Notes under the pieces: generated by a model
The model's database searches: none
Told to the model about the DNA's origin: nothing
Seen by the model: only the letters and a program-made list of their open reading frames with translations
In this document: in pieces, positions 21,888 through 33,595 of the stretch
How the letters are laid out: the number at the start of each line of letters is the position of its first letter
How positions within the stretch are numbered: the stretch's first letter is position 1
Program-made: the position numbers and the translations under genes
NCBI RefSeq assembly: GCF_030272615.1
Contig: NC_081406.1
Span: forward strand, 186,101,770-186,165,769
Reading direction: 5' to 3'
Length of the DNA stretch: 64,000 nt
Source: Cryptomeria japonica
Taxonomy: Eukaryota > Streptophyta > Pinopsida > Cupressales > Cupressaceae

Positions 21888-23070
21888 TTGTGTTATTCTG
21901 AGGTGGAGGATTTTGTCCTACAAACCGAACCACAGGTTGTGCATTTTGGATAGTTCGAGCATCCACAACCCCATCGTTGACGATATTTTTATTCTTGTTC
22001 CAGAAGTTTGGTTTATCACTATTGAAGCGCGGGCAAGGACCATCTTTTGGTTCATTAAAGATTTTGATGAGTCCTTTCTTGATGAGTGCCCTTTCACATT
22101 TTATACCCTTGGTGATCATATCGTTAAAGGAGTCTGTGTCTTTGACATCCAGGTGAAATTCCATTTCTTCGTTTAAGTTGGAAATGAAAATTTCCACTAG
22201 TTCTTGTTCAGGTAACTGAAGAGAACGTCTACTAGACATTTGGCGCCATCGTTGCAGGAATACTAAGAATAATTCACCTGGTTTTTGTTTGGTGTTGCAT
22301 AGATCAGCCATGGTGATGTCGCGTTCAATGTTATGAGAGTAATGAGATAGGAACTTCTGGATGAGTTCCTCAAATGTTCTAATGCCACCTAGTAGTCGGG
22401 AAAACCATGATGTGGTGGTTCCTCCCAAGCTTTGGGGAAAAAGGCGCATTAGGTATGTGTCCTCATAAGCCACTTCAAGACAAGCGGAATGAAATTCTCG
22501 GACATGATCACGGGGATCCCCCTTTCCTCTATATTTTTCAAATTTGGGTGTTTCGAACCCGCGTGGAAAGGGTGGCATATAAAGATTCCTATCAAACGGA
22601 TAGGGACAGATGTCGTTAAGTGAAAATTGATTGGTTTTAACACCACTATGAAGTTGTTGGGCGAGATTCTCAACTTGTTGCCGCAACATCTCTATTTCAT
22701 TAGGAGGAGGAGGTGGTGGGTTACCTCGAGGGATGTTATATCTGATGGGATCTCTACGCCTTTCTTCCTCATGGCGACTTTGTCTTTCTGATGCTTGTCT
22801 TAATTGGGCAAGATCAAAGTCTGAGGGGAGTTTGGCTCCTTCTTGAGCGAGTTTTAAGAAGTGAGCATCTGCGTTGCTCCTTAGTATTTCATCAAATAAT
22901 CTGTTAAAATGAGGATTATGCTGAACCCTTTCGATTGTTGAAGGAGTGGGTGTACCTGGGTTTTCATCATTCCCATTTCCTCCAAGTGCTTCTTGAAATT
23001 CATTGAGGTTGTCCTCTTCTTCCTCAATTTCTATTTCTCGTTGCCTTGATCGTGATCGGGTTTGAGCCAT
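21790..23070 (-). CDS. E3 gag (Ty3/Gypsy retrotransposon gag)
   Basis: An open 426-codon frame from ATG 23070 (MAQTRSRSRQREIEIEEEED). Proline-rich and acidic segments are followed by the retrotransposon gag core, with CPYPFDRNLYMPPFPRGFE, GDPRDHVREFH, SLGGTTTSWFS and FLVFLQRWRQM (about residues 165-290). It forms the virus-like particle. It overlaps the pol frame by 98 bases at 21790-21887 in a frame offset by one base; E4 reads through the same point without a shift, so this may be a one-base deletion or a programmed frameshift. ORF1 lies about 450 bases upstream. Confidence 0.93.
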   Translation of the reverse strand: MAQTRSRSRQREIEIEEEEDNLNEFQEALGGNGNDENPGTPTPSTIERVQHNPHFNRLFDEILRSNADAHFLKLAQEGAKLPSDFDLAQLRQASERQSRHEEERRRDPIRYNIPRGNPPPPPPNEIEMLRQQVENLAQQLHSGVKTNQFSLNDICPYPFDRNLYMPPFPRGFETPKFEKYRGKGDPRDHVREFHSACLEVAYEDTYLMRLFPQSLGGTTTSWFSRLLGGIRTFEELIQKFLSHYSHNIERDITMADLCNTKQKPGELFLVFLQRWRQMSSRRSLQLPEQELVEIFISNLNEEMEFHLDVKDTDSFNDMITKGIKCERALIKKGLIKIFNEPKDGPCPRFNSDKPNFWNKNKNIVNDGVVDARTIQNAQPVVRFVGQNPPPQNNTNVPPNQGRITSHDEPRPRPQKQKRIYSLRGTH

Positions 23071-23522
23071 TTTGTTTGCAAGTTTGTGTTTGAAGTTGAT
23101 TGAAGATGATGATGAGTGGTGATGAAATGAAAGATTGATTGGTTGGTGATTTGTGTTGTATGTAGATCTCTAGCACTTTAAGGTAAATGCAACCGAAATT
23201 CCTTCTTTGAATTGCTTGTTTGTGTGATAAGATTTGATGTGATAAGGTGTAGAGAAATCTGAGATGTGTTACAGATTTTGACTACCTAGCAATGAGAGGA
23301 TTCACTCATGAACTAGTTTTAACCTGCGTAGATGTGTCTCTTAGGATGAGCTTATCCTAGATGTAGAAACAATCTAAAAAGTGATGTGATGTGTTTGATT
23401 TCAAGCAATATCCAAAAAGAAATCTTGGGACAAGAACCTCTTAATGTTTTGAGAGTTTTGGGATGGATTGATGATGAAGTGATGATGTATGAGTGAGATG
23501 ATGGATGAAAATGTTTTCAACT

Positions 23523-24044
23523 TCAATAAAAACTTTGTGTTACAAATGGGACAAACTCTATCTCTTCCCTTTCAGGCGTTGGTGGCACTTCTTGAGCTGT
23601 GTTGTAGGTGATACAGATGTTTGGGAAGAAGTTGGGATTAATCTTTCCTCCTTGATTTTTGTGATAACTCAGAGCTCTATATTGCATAAAAGCTCTGCGG
23701 TTCAATGATTCTGAATCAAACTCGTTTATTTTACCTTGAAGGTATAGACGCATGCGATGTAGAAAGACTCTATGTGAGACAAAGATTTGTCTATTGAGAT
23801 AGAAGAAGTTCCTCCTTTTGATCAAAGCCTTTGAGCTTAATGGTCTCCTTTTCAAGTTGATATTCTGATGACACTTCTTCTTTCGCAAGATGTGAAGAAT
23901 GGTCACAAAATTTGTCTCTTTGTTTGTACTTTGTTCTTGGTATTTTTGTTTGTTTTTGAGAAATGTTGGATGAATACTTTGTTTTTGGGATTGATTTTTT
24001 TGATTTTTCCTTGACAAGAAAACAAAGCAAGCACACAAACACAA
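23523..24044 (-). CDS. E3 ORF1, conserved upstream reading frame
   Basis: A 173-codon frame in the leader upstream of gag. No catalytic domain is recognised. Residues about 50-173 align with an E4 frame: shared blocks include LNRQIFVSHRVFLH (E4: INRQLFKSHRIFLH), NEFDSESLNRRAF, GGKINPNF and the C-terminal PPTPE...FVPFVTQSFY. The protein is basic (many K and R). Ogre and other Tat elements are known to carry an ORF1 before gag; this is probably the counterpart. The start is uncertain, because conservation begins only near residue 50. Confidence 0.75.
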   Translation of the reverse strand: MCLCACFVFLSRKNQKNQSQKQSIHPTFLKNKQKYQEQSTNKETNFVTILHILRKKKCHQNINLKRRPLSSKALIKRRNFFYLNRQIFVSHRVFLHRMRLYLQGKINEFDSESLNRRAFMQYRALSYHKNQGGKINPNFFPNICITYNTAQEVPPTPEREEIEFVPFVTQSFY

Positions 24045-25203
24045 GAATGTTGCCTCAAAGGCACAGATGAGTATGGGTCTAGATCAACCCAATTCTTGGA
24101 CTTGTTTTTGACCCTTCCTTTAGATTTTATTTTAAGGTGTAGTTCCAAAGCCTGAAGTCGGCTCAATTTGCACTAGGTCTGTAAAACGAACACACTTCAA
24201 ACATTTTTTATCCCTAAGGTCAAATGGCCAGTTGTGATAAATTTAGCCCACATCTTGATATTTCTTCGACTTTGGTACTACATACCTTATGAATCCCGCT
24301 GTGGCAGGTAAGGATGTGATATACTAAGTCTTGCACGAGCATAACAAATAGATGATCCCTATGATGGGGGAGTCACCACTTTTATCAAGCCACAAGTGAC
24401 CTTTCAAAAAGCTATGTTTCTACTCAAGGAAATATGTATGGTGAGTATCTTGGGAGCAAAACCATCTATGCTCTTGCACTAAATTATATCTCAAATATCC
24501 TCAATCAATAGAACGGGTGGGCTACTACTTAAAGGTGTTTAGTCATGTTCGATGGCTTTGGACATAAGTTCATTCTGCAGTGACTCACTTAAGAGCCTTG
24601 TAACTGGTGGTGGGGCCCATTTGTCCTTTCGGCTAGTTACACTGTAGGAACAGCTATACCCAAGGCTACAGCTTTCGCTCTCACCTGATTTCTATAGCGG
24701 CTCGAAGGATTTAGCGCTCGAGGTCGTTCCCAAGAGTATCGATCCCTTGGCAGGCCTCTCTTAAAAAGATAAAATGTGAGTGTTACTAACACTTTTCTCT
24801 TGCACCTAGGACCACGAAAGCCAAGGGAGAGGATAGTGTGTGTTAGAAATAGGACCACTCGACCAACTCTTTGCACAAGTGTGCCAAGCACGAAAAACAC
24901 TTGTTCTTTTTAATCTATCATTGCAATGTGATCTAACTATTTGGAGATGTTGCTCCAACAATCATGGTGTTCTTTTTAATTTTCAAAGGCAATTGTTTGA
25001 GTAAACTAGAATTTGAAAATCCTGGTCAACTTAATGAAAAACACGTTTGCATGAAGTAAAATTGCTTTAAAAATGAGACAAGTTGATTGTGAATTTTATT
25101 TGCACCAAAAATGGAAGTGTGGATTGTGAGTTTTATCTTGATGCAAGAAATAAATTTTGCCTTGTTTATTTTAAGCACCAAAACGAAGTTTGTTTCCTAA
25201 CTT

Positions 25204-25244
<41 letters not shown>

Positions 25245-25781
25245 GTTTTTGTGTAAGTTTGTGGTTCTTTTTACCTTGGAACAATGAAATTCTTTTTAAG
25301 AGCCCCAAACAAATGTGTGATTCTTTTTTTAAAAGCCCAAATTTGAAATGTGAAGTTAATTTTAAACCAAAATAAAAAGTGAATTCATTTTTAAAACCAA
25401 CTTCAAAAAACAAGTTAGTAAAAAATATAAATCTACTTTTTAATCTAATTTAAATCTGCACAAAAGAGAAAAATAGTTAGTAAAATCCGCCTATTTGGTG
25501 GGCTTCTACAAGCCTAATTTTTTTTTTTTTTGGTTACAAGGTGATTTGTACAACGTTTTGTTACAATAGCGCTAGTCTGCGTTTGAACAGAGGCACTATT
25601 TAACACAAACGTATTAAAAGAAAGGGAAAGACAGAGAAGGTAAAAGCACTGAAACAGGGGGAATAGCGCCAAAATAATGCCAAACGCACCAAAACAGTGT
25701 CAAAATCGCAACCTGTGTGACATTTTCAACATTCAAACATGTTATTGGTTAAAAAAAAAAAAAAATGATCTTTTTGGTGTT
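24045..25781 (-). other. E3 5' leader (untranslated)
   Basis: About 1.7 kb of leader without a convincing gene. It carries a 36-base A run (25206-25241), a GGAGCAACATCTCC block on the minus strand at 24943-24956 that is identical in the E4 leader, and AGGCCTGCC plus GGGAACGACCT near 24728-24764 that also recur in E4. These shared blocks are candidates for RNA packaging or translation signals. Confidence 0.6.
25206..25241. repeat. A36 homopolymer
   Basis: Thirty-six consecutive A on the plus strand (T on the element strand) within the E3 leader. The exact length may be unreliable in sequencing. Confidence 0.9.
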
Positions 25782-25783
25782 TG

Positions 25784-25803
25784 GATTCACGTCGGGTTCA
25801 CCA
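25784..25803 (-). promoter_or_regulatory. E3 candidate primer binding site
   Basis: On the minus strand TGGTGAACCCGACGTGAATC begins two bases after the 5' LTR end. TGG at the start and the position fit a tRNA primer site. I cannot assign the tRNA with confidence, and it differs from the E4 site. Confidence 0.7.
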
Positions 25804-25805
25804 AA

Positions 25806-27823
25806 TGATGCTCTGCAAAAAGGATTAGAAAATCTGTTTGATGGCAACACACACAAGAGCACAAGAAACAAACGTTAGTGTTAGCAACAAAAGATTATCC
25901 TAAACAGCCATATCAAGAGAGATATTAAGCATGAAATAGAAAGCATATAAACATAGAATGAAATAGCTAATCAAGATGCTCATAGTTGCTCCTCCCTTGT
26001 TCCTCTCCTCTCCAAGTCCCAAATGAGTGTAGCTCTCAGCTTTTAGCACTAGCCATGGATGCCATATGGAGATTCAAGATAGTTGAATATGATAAGCAAA
26101 TACTATGCAAGAGTAGATAGTGATGCTATGAAAAAGCTCTATGCTAATGCCAGTATAACAACAATACTCTAAAATGCTTCCCTCTTTTGCTTGAGGAGAA
26201 GGGTTCTATTTATAGAAGAAATGGGGAAATGAAGGGTTAAGATTGAGCAATCTTAACAAGGGTTAGGATTGAAAGTTGGGGATCCATGTGCACAATTGGC
26301 ACCAATAAAATGGTGACAAGTTTCAACATAGGATTGGGTTGAGAGAAGAGGTTGGAGGCATTAAAGGCCTGAGAAGACCTCATGGTTATCTAGAAGGTAA
26401 GGGTCAAGTCTAAATTAAGATTACGCATTGGATTAAGAGTTAATCCAAGGATAAACCTTTGTGCAAATGATTAAGAGATAATCATGGTCAAAGCATTAAT
26501 GGCCTGATGAGACCTTTGGGTTGGGTAGAGGTTGAGTCAAAACAAATGTTTTAACCATGTGGGAGGGTTGAATTAACCATTAATGGTTATTGGAGACTTT
26601 GGGGATTAAGTGGTTGAAGGTTGAAAGCCTTCAATGGTTATCAAAGACTTTGAGCCATTTAGTGGTTGAAGGTTGGAAGCTTTCAAAGGTTATCCAAGAC
26701 TTTGAGGGTTAATTTGTTGAACACACAAAGCATTAATTGCTTTTCAAAGACTTTGGAGTCTTTGAGAAGTGACTCCAATTTGCTTAGGAATGTGACAATA
26801 TTTAGGGGATGGATTAGGCTAATTAGGAAGGGTTTAGAAGAATCTAGAAGGGGTTTAGGCATACAAGTGGATTTTGTAGGAAAATGCAAGTGGGAGAAAT
26901 TTTGGTATTTTCAATTAAAATAAAATCATTTATTTCAATTAAATGGTGTAATTTGCATTTGGATAAATATTCAAATAAATATTAATTTATTTAAATGAGA
27001 AAAAGAAGATAAAGCATTTAAAATGCTTGAAGACTTTGAGGGAAACCATTAAAGGCTTGAAGACTTTAAGGAAAACCATTAAAGTCTTAAGAAGATTATA
27101 GAAGGAAGCCATCAAGTTTGAAGACTTTAAAGCCATCAAGTTTGAATACTTTAAGGGAAACCATTAAAGGTTTCAAGTGGGTGAGGATAAATAGGATTTT
27201 AAATAAATAATTTATTTAAAATAGTTGTGCAACTTGCTTTTGTAGGAAAATACAAGTGGGTGGAGGATAAAGGTGATTTAAATAAATTATTTATTTAAAA
27301 TAATTGTGCAACTTGCTTTTGTAGGAAAATACAAGTGGGTGGAGGATAAAGGTGATTTAAATAAATGATTTATTTATTTAAAATAATTGTGCAACTTGCT
27401 TTTGTAGGAAAATACAAGTGGGTGGAGGATAAAGGTGATTTAAATAAATTATTTATTTAAAATAATTGTGCAACTTGCTTTTGTAGGAAAATACAAGTGG
27501 GTGGAGGATAAAGGTGATTTAAATAAATGATTTATTTATTTAAATGTGAGAGGTGGGATTTTGGGGGATTTAAATAAATATTAATTTATTTAAATGTGAG
27601 AGAAGATTTAATTAAACAAATATGATTTATTTATTTAATTAATGGTATGAATTTGGTTAAGTGAATTAAATCAAATAAATTGAATAATTTATTTAATTAA
27701 TAGGAGAAGAGCGTTAAGATGAATTAATTAAATATTAATTTAATTAATTATTAATTGATGGTTAAATAATCAAATAAATACTAAGTATTCATTTAATTAA
27801 GTGGACAGATTTATGTGACTACA
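25806..27823 (-). repeat. E3 5' LTR
   Basis: The 2,018-bp copy of 11321-13338. It contains a TATA motif at 26206-26215 and four tandem units at about 27226-27530. Its outer edge is followed by the target duplication GGTTC (27824-27828). Confidence 0.97.
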
Positions 27824-27871
27824 GGTTCCATCAAGTTTAGGACTATCCTTCCTGAAATAATTAGTAGACAT
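27824..27871 (-). pseudogene. E2 gag, first sixteen codons
   Basis: ATG at 27869-27871 (minus) opens MSTNYFRKDSPKLDG, which runs into the E3 target site. The frame continues at 11315 without a break once E3 is taken out. This shows that E3 landed in an existing gag reading frame. Confidence 0.9.
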
Positions 27872-27913
27872 TGGATCTCCTCAAGTTGTTAAACTTCTGC
27901 AAAAGAAGACTAA

Positions 27914-27925
27914 GCTCTGATACCA
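27914..27925 (-). promoter_or_regulatory. E2 primer binding site
   Basis: TGGTATCAGAGC on the minus strand, a perfect match to the initiator methionine tRNA 3' complement, two bases from the LTR end. Confidence 0.95.
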
Positions 27926-27927
27926 AT

Positions 27928-28987
27928 TGTTAGGTCTCCGAGACAACTGAGAGGGGGGGTGAATCAGTTGTCTAATAAATTCAAACCAAAAACCAATTAA
28001 CCAACTTAATTCTTAAGACTGGTAAACCAGTTAAGTGTGCCCGTAGATAGTGTTAATAGTAAATTTCTATACCGGTAAAGATTAATGCATGAAACATAAA
28101 CATAGAGTCATCCGCAACACATAACACCAATATTTTGTACATGGAAACCCTGTAAGGGGAAAAGCCACAGTGGGAAACCTTACCCACAATCAGATGATAC
28201 TACTGCAGATAGTAAGTGTACATAAATGGGGTCTGCACATGCAGAAAGGCCAATAGCCTAGAGCTCACTGCTCAATCACAAAATGGGAGTCACACTGACT
28301 ACAGTTGGATGGTTAAATCCAATAAGAATGTACTGCACAAAATAGCATCTCCATATGCTGGTTTTAGTACCAATGTAATGCTGATATGCTTCTACAAAAA
28401 CCTAACTTCACCTTCAAAAGATGTCTTCATGTATACCTCTGCTTAATCTCGCATATACCTTCACACAATCTTTTTTCGCATTCTACACTTGATCTTACAA
28501 ATAAGATCTTACATTTATACCATAACCTAAGACCAATTTTAGTAGGTCGGCTCTACAAGATATTACAATAAAAACATTTTATAGACAATATAATATCCGA
28601 TGCAATAACCAATTAAACATGTTGGCTTAATGCATTTACATCAATAATAAATCATCTCCATAGCGTGCCATGCTGATCTGGAAAAGATAAACCTGCCGGT
28701 GTAACCCTATATAACCCTAGACGTCTTTGCCGGTAAAAGCAAATATGTAAATATGAATATACCAATGATTAATTCTTCAAAAAAAAGTGTCCACACGATG
28801 TCTTTGACACTACCAAGTGTCTTCCATATCATTCCAAGTGTCGGTGAACATTATATCCTGTCGGTGAACCATATACTAGTAACTATGCAATAGTTACTTG
28901 CTTGCCAGTGAATGTTGCTGGATCTCCAAAGTGCTAGTTTTCAGTAGGTGTTGACATCAATGACAAAACCATACCAAAATACCAATA
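27928..28987 (-). repeat. E2 5' LTR
   Basis: A 1,060-bp LTR. In element orientation it would start TGTTGG, but the edge reads TATTGG here (plus strand ACCAATA), and it ends CCTAACA next to the primer site. It carries a G7 tract between arms AGACAACTGA (27941-27950) and TCAGTTGTCT (27964-27973). A block at about 28228-28390 resembles the LTR of E6. The right edge abuts E6 coding sequence. Confidence 0.9.
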
Positions 28988-31900
28988 GGGTTTTCATTCT
29001 TAACCTTTCTTTCTCTCTTTCCAATTTTTCTATCTTCTCTTCATAGATTGTCATTTCCTTATCCAAAACTGAAGTAAGTTCTAAGAACCTATCATATTGT
29101 CAACTATATCATCAATTTCTTTTTGCATCTTCCTTATTTCCTTATCAATATCCTTAGTTAGATGGTAAGGCTTACATGCTTCCTTGTACAACTCTTTGTA
29201 CTCCAAAATGGTGGAATTTAGTGCTGGTAATAAAGAATCAATCTATCCTGTACAGTCCTTAATTGTCTTGTTAAAGAATTCATCTTTCTCCTTATTCACC
29301 CTTTCCTTAACGGTCTCTTCATTTATTTTATCCATATTTTGAATATTTGAAGAAATGAATTTGGACCATGTGTCCATTTACTCACAGACCCAATAATGTG
29401 ATCAAATTTACATGCCAGTGCAATCATCTGCAAAATTGGTAAAGTATCACCAATAGCCTTAAATGCTAAGGCATTGCATTCTATGATCTTCTTTATTGAA
29501 TCTAAAAGTACATCGGTAATATTTATTGGTCTATAATCTATAGTGGAAGTGCTAGGCGGAGTGCTAGGTTCTGCACTTGGTTTCTTATCTTCTCTGGATG
29601 TCTACACATTAACCTTAACTACTTCTACTATCTTTCTTTCATCATTGCCCTCTTCTATATTCATTATTTCTTCCTTATTCTCACTTTTGTTTTCAACCTT
29701 ATTTTCATCCTTACCATCATCTTTACTGCTTGCCTTGCTGAGTGTCGGTTCAGATATACTTTGTTCATGTCCTATTCCAATTTCGGTTCCTGTTTCTGCT
29801 TCTACTTCTACTTATGCTTCTGCTGATATTTTAGTATTAAGTTGAGTATCATTAGGGATGGTTTTTGTTTCCTTAAATTTAGTTGATTCCTTATCCATGA
29901 CAATGTTAAAGTCCTGAGTGTCCACATTCATAGGAAAAAGAATGTCAAACTTTCGATCTATGCCATCTTTTGTCATTTCCTTTGCCCTCTCTTCAGGTTG
30001 ACTATTGGATTGTGTTGGTGCTTCTGCAGTTATTGGTGGGGTGTCCTGTGCTGGTGGAGGAAGGTTATCCTTGACCGTGATATCAGGTACACTTCTATTT
30101 TTCCTTTTACCTTTATCTTTCTGATATACTTTGGTAAATGACTTGTCCATTTTCTGTCTATCCTTCTCTTCTTTCTTCTCTCTCTCAACAAAAAATATAT
30201 CCCAGTTATTCGTTGTTTCATCTACTATTTCTTTAACTCTGCCAGCCATAAGACTAACTTATCATTGACCACTCACAAAAATTGTTCTATTGGCTTCAAA
30301 TATTAGATCATTAGTTTCCTTATTGGAATTAACAGGATGCATAGCTAATAGATCTTCTACCTTTAATTTCTTATCAAGCTCCATGACAGACATTCTCTTA
30401 GCCTCTAATCTTAAGTATAAATCATTAGGTAGATCATCTACAACTTCAAAAAGAACTTTTTTATATATATCAAGATATAAAATAATACTTTCTTCTATAG
30501 TATCCTTATCTGAGTCTTTGAAAGATTAATAGAATTTATTTACATTACCAAGGTTATCATCTTGGGTGATTTCATTGATCAACTCTTCTGGTGTAAGAGT
30601 ATTTGGTGCCTTAGGTTCAGGTTTCTTCTTTGGAGTCACTTTCTTTTTTCAGACTATTGGGCTCTCTTATAGCTTGTTGTTTCTTTCTCTATGTCCTTGA
30701 CTTCTTGGGAGATGGAGTAGGTGTTGGTGAGGGTTTTCTTTTCTTCCTATCCACTCTCTTGAATTCGGCTACCTAATCAGTGTCAGAATCAGATGTAGTA
30801 GCCACAGGTGAAATGTGAGCTACCAGTTATTATTCTGATTGACTTTCTAACACACTAGCAGCAATACCACCAAGATTCATCAATCCTTCTTTAACATCCT
30901 TTACCATCTTAGAAGCATCTTTCATTAGTTTCTGTCTTTTCTTCCTCTACTTCATCATAGCAACACAACTTTCAATAGTTTCAGCATTACCAAATATTTC
31001 TTCAATTGGTTTGGATGGAGCATCTAAGAGTATTTTAGCATATGAATCCAAGATGTGTGAATCTACCTCATATCCCATTTCAGTAATCTAGATAGTTATG
31101 GGTCTAACTGCCTCCATCCAAATTTCATCTCTTTTCACTACAAAGCATATCTGTTTATCATATTTATCCACAATGCTTTGGGGAATCCTTTCCCTTTGTC
31201 TCATTTTATCTTGGAAATTCTTGAAATAGTCTTTTACCAACTCATCACCATCGAGTCCCATATCGGTAATTGCCCCCTTTATATGTTTTCCAACAGAAAT
31301 ATCATAGGCAAAATCCTTATGTCCTATACCAGGAATCTCCTTTGAAAAGTAAAGCATTGAAAACACAATCAAACTTCCAAATTTAAAGGCTCTTTTCTTA
31401 TCATCTTTGATTTTGTGAAAATTCTCTAATAGTTCATCCTTTAACCATTCATAGATGTCAATTTTAGCATTGTTTAATATCATCTCATGAGAACTATGAA
31501 TGTAGGAACTAGATACAAAATTCAACCTATTAGTATGATAAACTTTATAACCAATGACCATACTTGCAAATTTATAATTGCCATATTTTATATCATTGAC
31601 CCTAAGTGACCTGTTGTCAAATGTAGCTCTGGTTAATCTCATAACCTCTTTGTTAGGGATTTTCTTCTTCTTGTCAAACCTAGTGTCGGTGGATGGTAAA
31701 CCAATAATAGCCCTTATAGCTTCCTTAGTAATCTTAAAAACTAAGTCCAACCACATAAATTCACCATGAACCCTGCTAAGAACATAGCAGACGATTGCAT
31801 CTGAGAATTCTGGCATATGAAGGATATCAATGAAACCTAAATCCTCAACTACCTTGTGTTCCGGTTTTACTACCCCATTCTTGTCAGTGATAAAATGTAT

Positions 31901-32128
31901 GTACATGTTCTTCAAATCTTCGGACCCTAAAATTTCTATGTTACAATGTATGTATGCCCTAGGGTCTTCAGCAAACACAACTCTCTTCAGGATTCTAGAA
32001 AATGCACCAATGGAGTCATCCAGTTTTGCTATCTTAGGAATGATTTTGAAAATGGGTCTAGGTCATTTTATGTTCTCCACAATGGTAGGGTTTTCTATGA
32101 ATTCAGGAATAGAGGATAAAGAAGCCAT
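28988..32128 (-). pseudogene. E6 ORF2, large protein of unknown function
   Basis: Starts at ATG 32128 (MASLSSIPEFIENPTIVENI) and can be followed for about 1,000 codons to the edge of E2. The longest intact part is 31088-31978 (296 codons), a globular region with FKITKEAIRAIIGLP, a phrase reminiscent of the plant transposon-protein domain of Athila-type elements; I would not claim homology. Next comes a basic segment (KRVDRKKRKPSPTPTPSPKK, about 30745), then Lys/Glu-rich linkers (29812-30249) and a helical C-terminus. A TGA near 32063, stops near 31090, 30950, 30840, 30785 and 30690, and at least one frameshift near 30650 break it. No polymerase or integrase motif was found. Confidence 0.7.
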
Positions 32129-32501
32129 TACAAAAGATAAATACCTTTTAAGTAAGAAATCCTTGAATACTCTAAAAGACCTTTGTTGCTTCGCCTTTAG
32201 AATGTCTTTTCTCAATTTCACTCTCTTTGAGTGCTTGGATGCTTGGTGAGATGAAATGAGAAGTTACAATACCTTTATAGCCAAAAATTAACTTACAACT
32301 ACAATGAATGCTTTGTCGGTGAAGTGAAAACTCCACATATCTGGTAGTAAAGGAGGAATTATAACTTCTTACCACCAACTGAGGGTAAATGTGTGATCTT
32401 CAATTAGTTGCCTTACCCCTAAGGATTATTCCTTAGTTAGATGAAGAATCTCCTGTCGGTGCGGTGATAGATTCATCATTCCTCTGATCTCTCTTCCTAA
32501 T

Positions 32502-33524
32502 CTATTGTTTAGAAAATTCTTTCTTGATTTCAGTCACCTTTTCTTTGCCTTTATCATTAGATCCTTTATTGTTCACCGGTACACTCTTGCTTCTACAAAA
32601 TTTTGCAATATGTCCAATCTTGTTACATGCATAACAAGTTACATTGTTTCTCTGAATAGCTTTTCCATAACCTTGACTGGTTTGAGTTCTACATTGATTA
32701 GATAAATGTCCAAATCTACCACAAATACAACATTTCACATTCATTTTGCAATTATCTAAGTTATGACCATTTTTATTGCATTTGGAACATTGACCGATGG
32801 GTAATTTTGTATTCTGATTATTCCTAAATCTGCACTGATTTGCTCTATGACCAAATTTATTGCAATTAAAACATTTCCCATTGAATTTATAAGAATTAGG
32901 TTGCCTTACCGGTTTGTTGTGATCATGATTGTTTGTAGTCCCAGAACTTTCTCCATGTTCAAATCCAAGTCCAACTATTTCTCCATCAGGTTTCTGACTT
33001 TTCAATATATCATCAAGATTATCTGAACTTTTCTTGAATTTGTCTTTGTATTCATTTGCAGTGACCAACTCTCTTTCCAAAGTGCTAACTTCTCTCATAA
33101 GTTCCTTTTTGTCATGTTGCATGTGAATCAAATATGTTTTAAGCATATCATTTTCATAACTAAGCCTTTGAGATTCATCTGATCTTTCATTAAGTATTCT
33201 GGCCAAATCCTCTTCATTCCTCTTTCTATCTTCAATATCCTTGCATAATCTCATGGTTAAATCTTGCATCTCATTCTTTATGTTATTGCTCTCTTGTCTT
33301 AATTTTTCTACAATATCTCTAAGAGTTTCCTTTTCTTCATCATCTTGATTTTGCAATTGTACATGTAATTCTTTTCTCTTATTCTTTTCTATAACCAAGT
33401 TATCTTGAAGTGCTTTGATGAACTCCTGAGCAGTTTTGAGTTCATCTTCTCGTTTGATATTCTTTAATTTTTATGCATCAAAATCTTCAAGATCTCCTTC
33501 CAACTGTTGTCTCAAACTTTCCAT
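32502..33524 (-). pseudogene. E6 gag-like coiled-coil protein with four zinc knuckles
   Basis: Begins at ATG 33524 (MESLRQQLEGDLEDFD), soon after the primer site; one TAA at 33471-33473 interrupts it, and the remaining 298 codons are open. Residues to about 170 are a charged, heptad-rich coiled coil. Four C-X2-C-X4-H-X4-C knuckles follow: CFNCNKFGHRANQC, CSKCNKNGHNLDNC, CCICGRFGHLSNQC and CYACNKIGHIAKFC, at about 32830-32874, 32747-32793, 32689-32737 and 32591-32639. The tail is Lys-rich. It probably binds element RNA. A normal Copia gag capsid core is not evident, which is unusual. E7 carries a relative. Confidence 0.85.
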
Positions 33525-33581
33525 CGGTACCGGTTTCAGAATCTTCCTCAAGCTGTCAATCTTCTGCAAATAGAGGACTAA

Positions 33582-33593
33582 GCTCTGATACCA
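33582..33593 (-). promoter_or_regulatory. E6 primer binding site
   Basis: TGGTATCAGAGC on the minus strand, a perfect initiator-Met tRNA complement, two bases from the LTR edge at 33596. Confidence 0.95.
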
Positions 33594-33595
33594 AT

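Larger units (their letters stand above)
11321..27823 (-). mobile_element. E3: young Tat-type Ty3/Gypsy retrotransposon
   Basis: A 16,503-bp element with two 2,018-bp LTRs in which I see one difference (C at 11940, G at 26425), GGTTC target duplications, primer site, polypurine tract, ORF1, gag and a long pol. The pol has a second, plant/archaeal-type RNase H after the normal one, and RT precedes integrase; both features mark the Tat lineage of Ty3/Gypsy. It lies in the fifth to sixteenth codon region of E2 gag. Damage is light: two nonsense codons in integrase and a one-base frame difference at the gag-pol join. Confidence 0.95.
1888..28987 (-). mobile_element. E2: Copia LTR retrotransposon, minus strand, host of E1 and E3
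   Basis: A Ty1/Copia element read right to left: 5' LTR (27928-28987), tRNA-iMet primer site, gag, protease, integrase, reverse transcriptase, RNase H, polypurine tract and a 77-bp remnant of the 3' LTR (1888-1964). The domain order with integrase before RT defines Copia. E1 interrupts RNase H and E3 interrupts the first codons of gag; in both places the reading frame resumes on the far side. The whole pol lies in one frame with about ten stops and no frameshift seen. About 5.7 kb belongs to E2 itself. Its 3' LTR is cut at 1888, so the left target duplication cannot be tested. Confidence 0.9.

Noticed and set aside
31088-31978. Assigning E6 ORF2 to the Athila plant transposon-protein domain
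   Set aside because: Only one short phrase (IIGLP context) is reminiscent; not enough to claim homology without a profile search.
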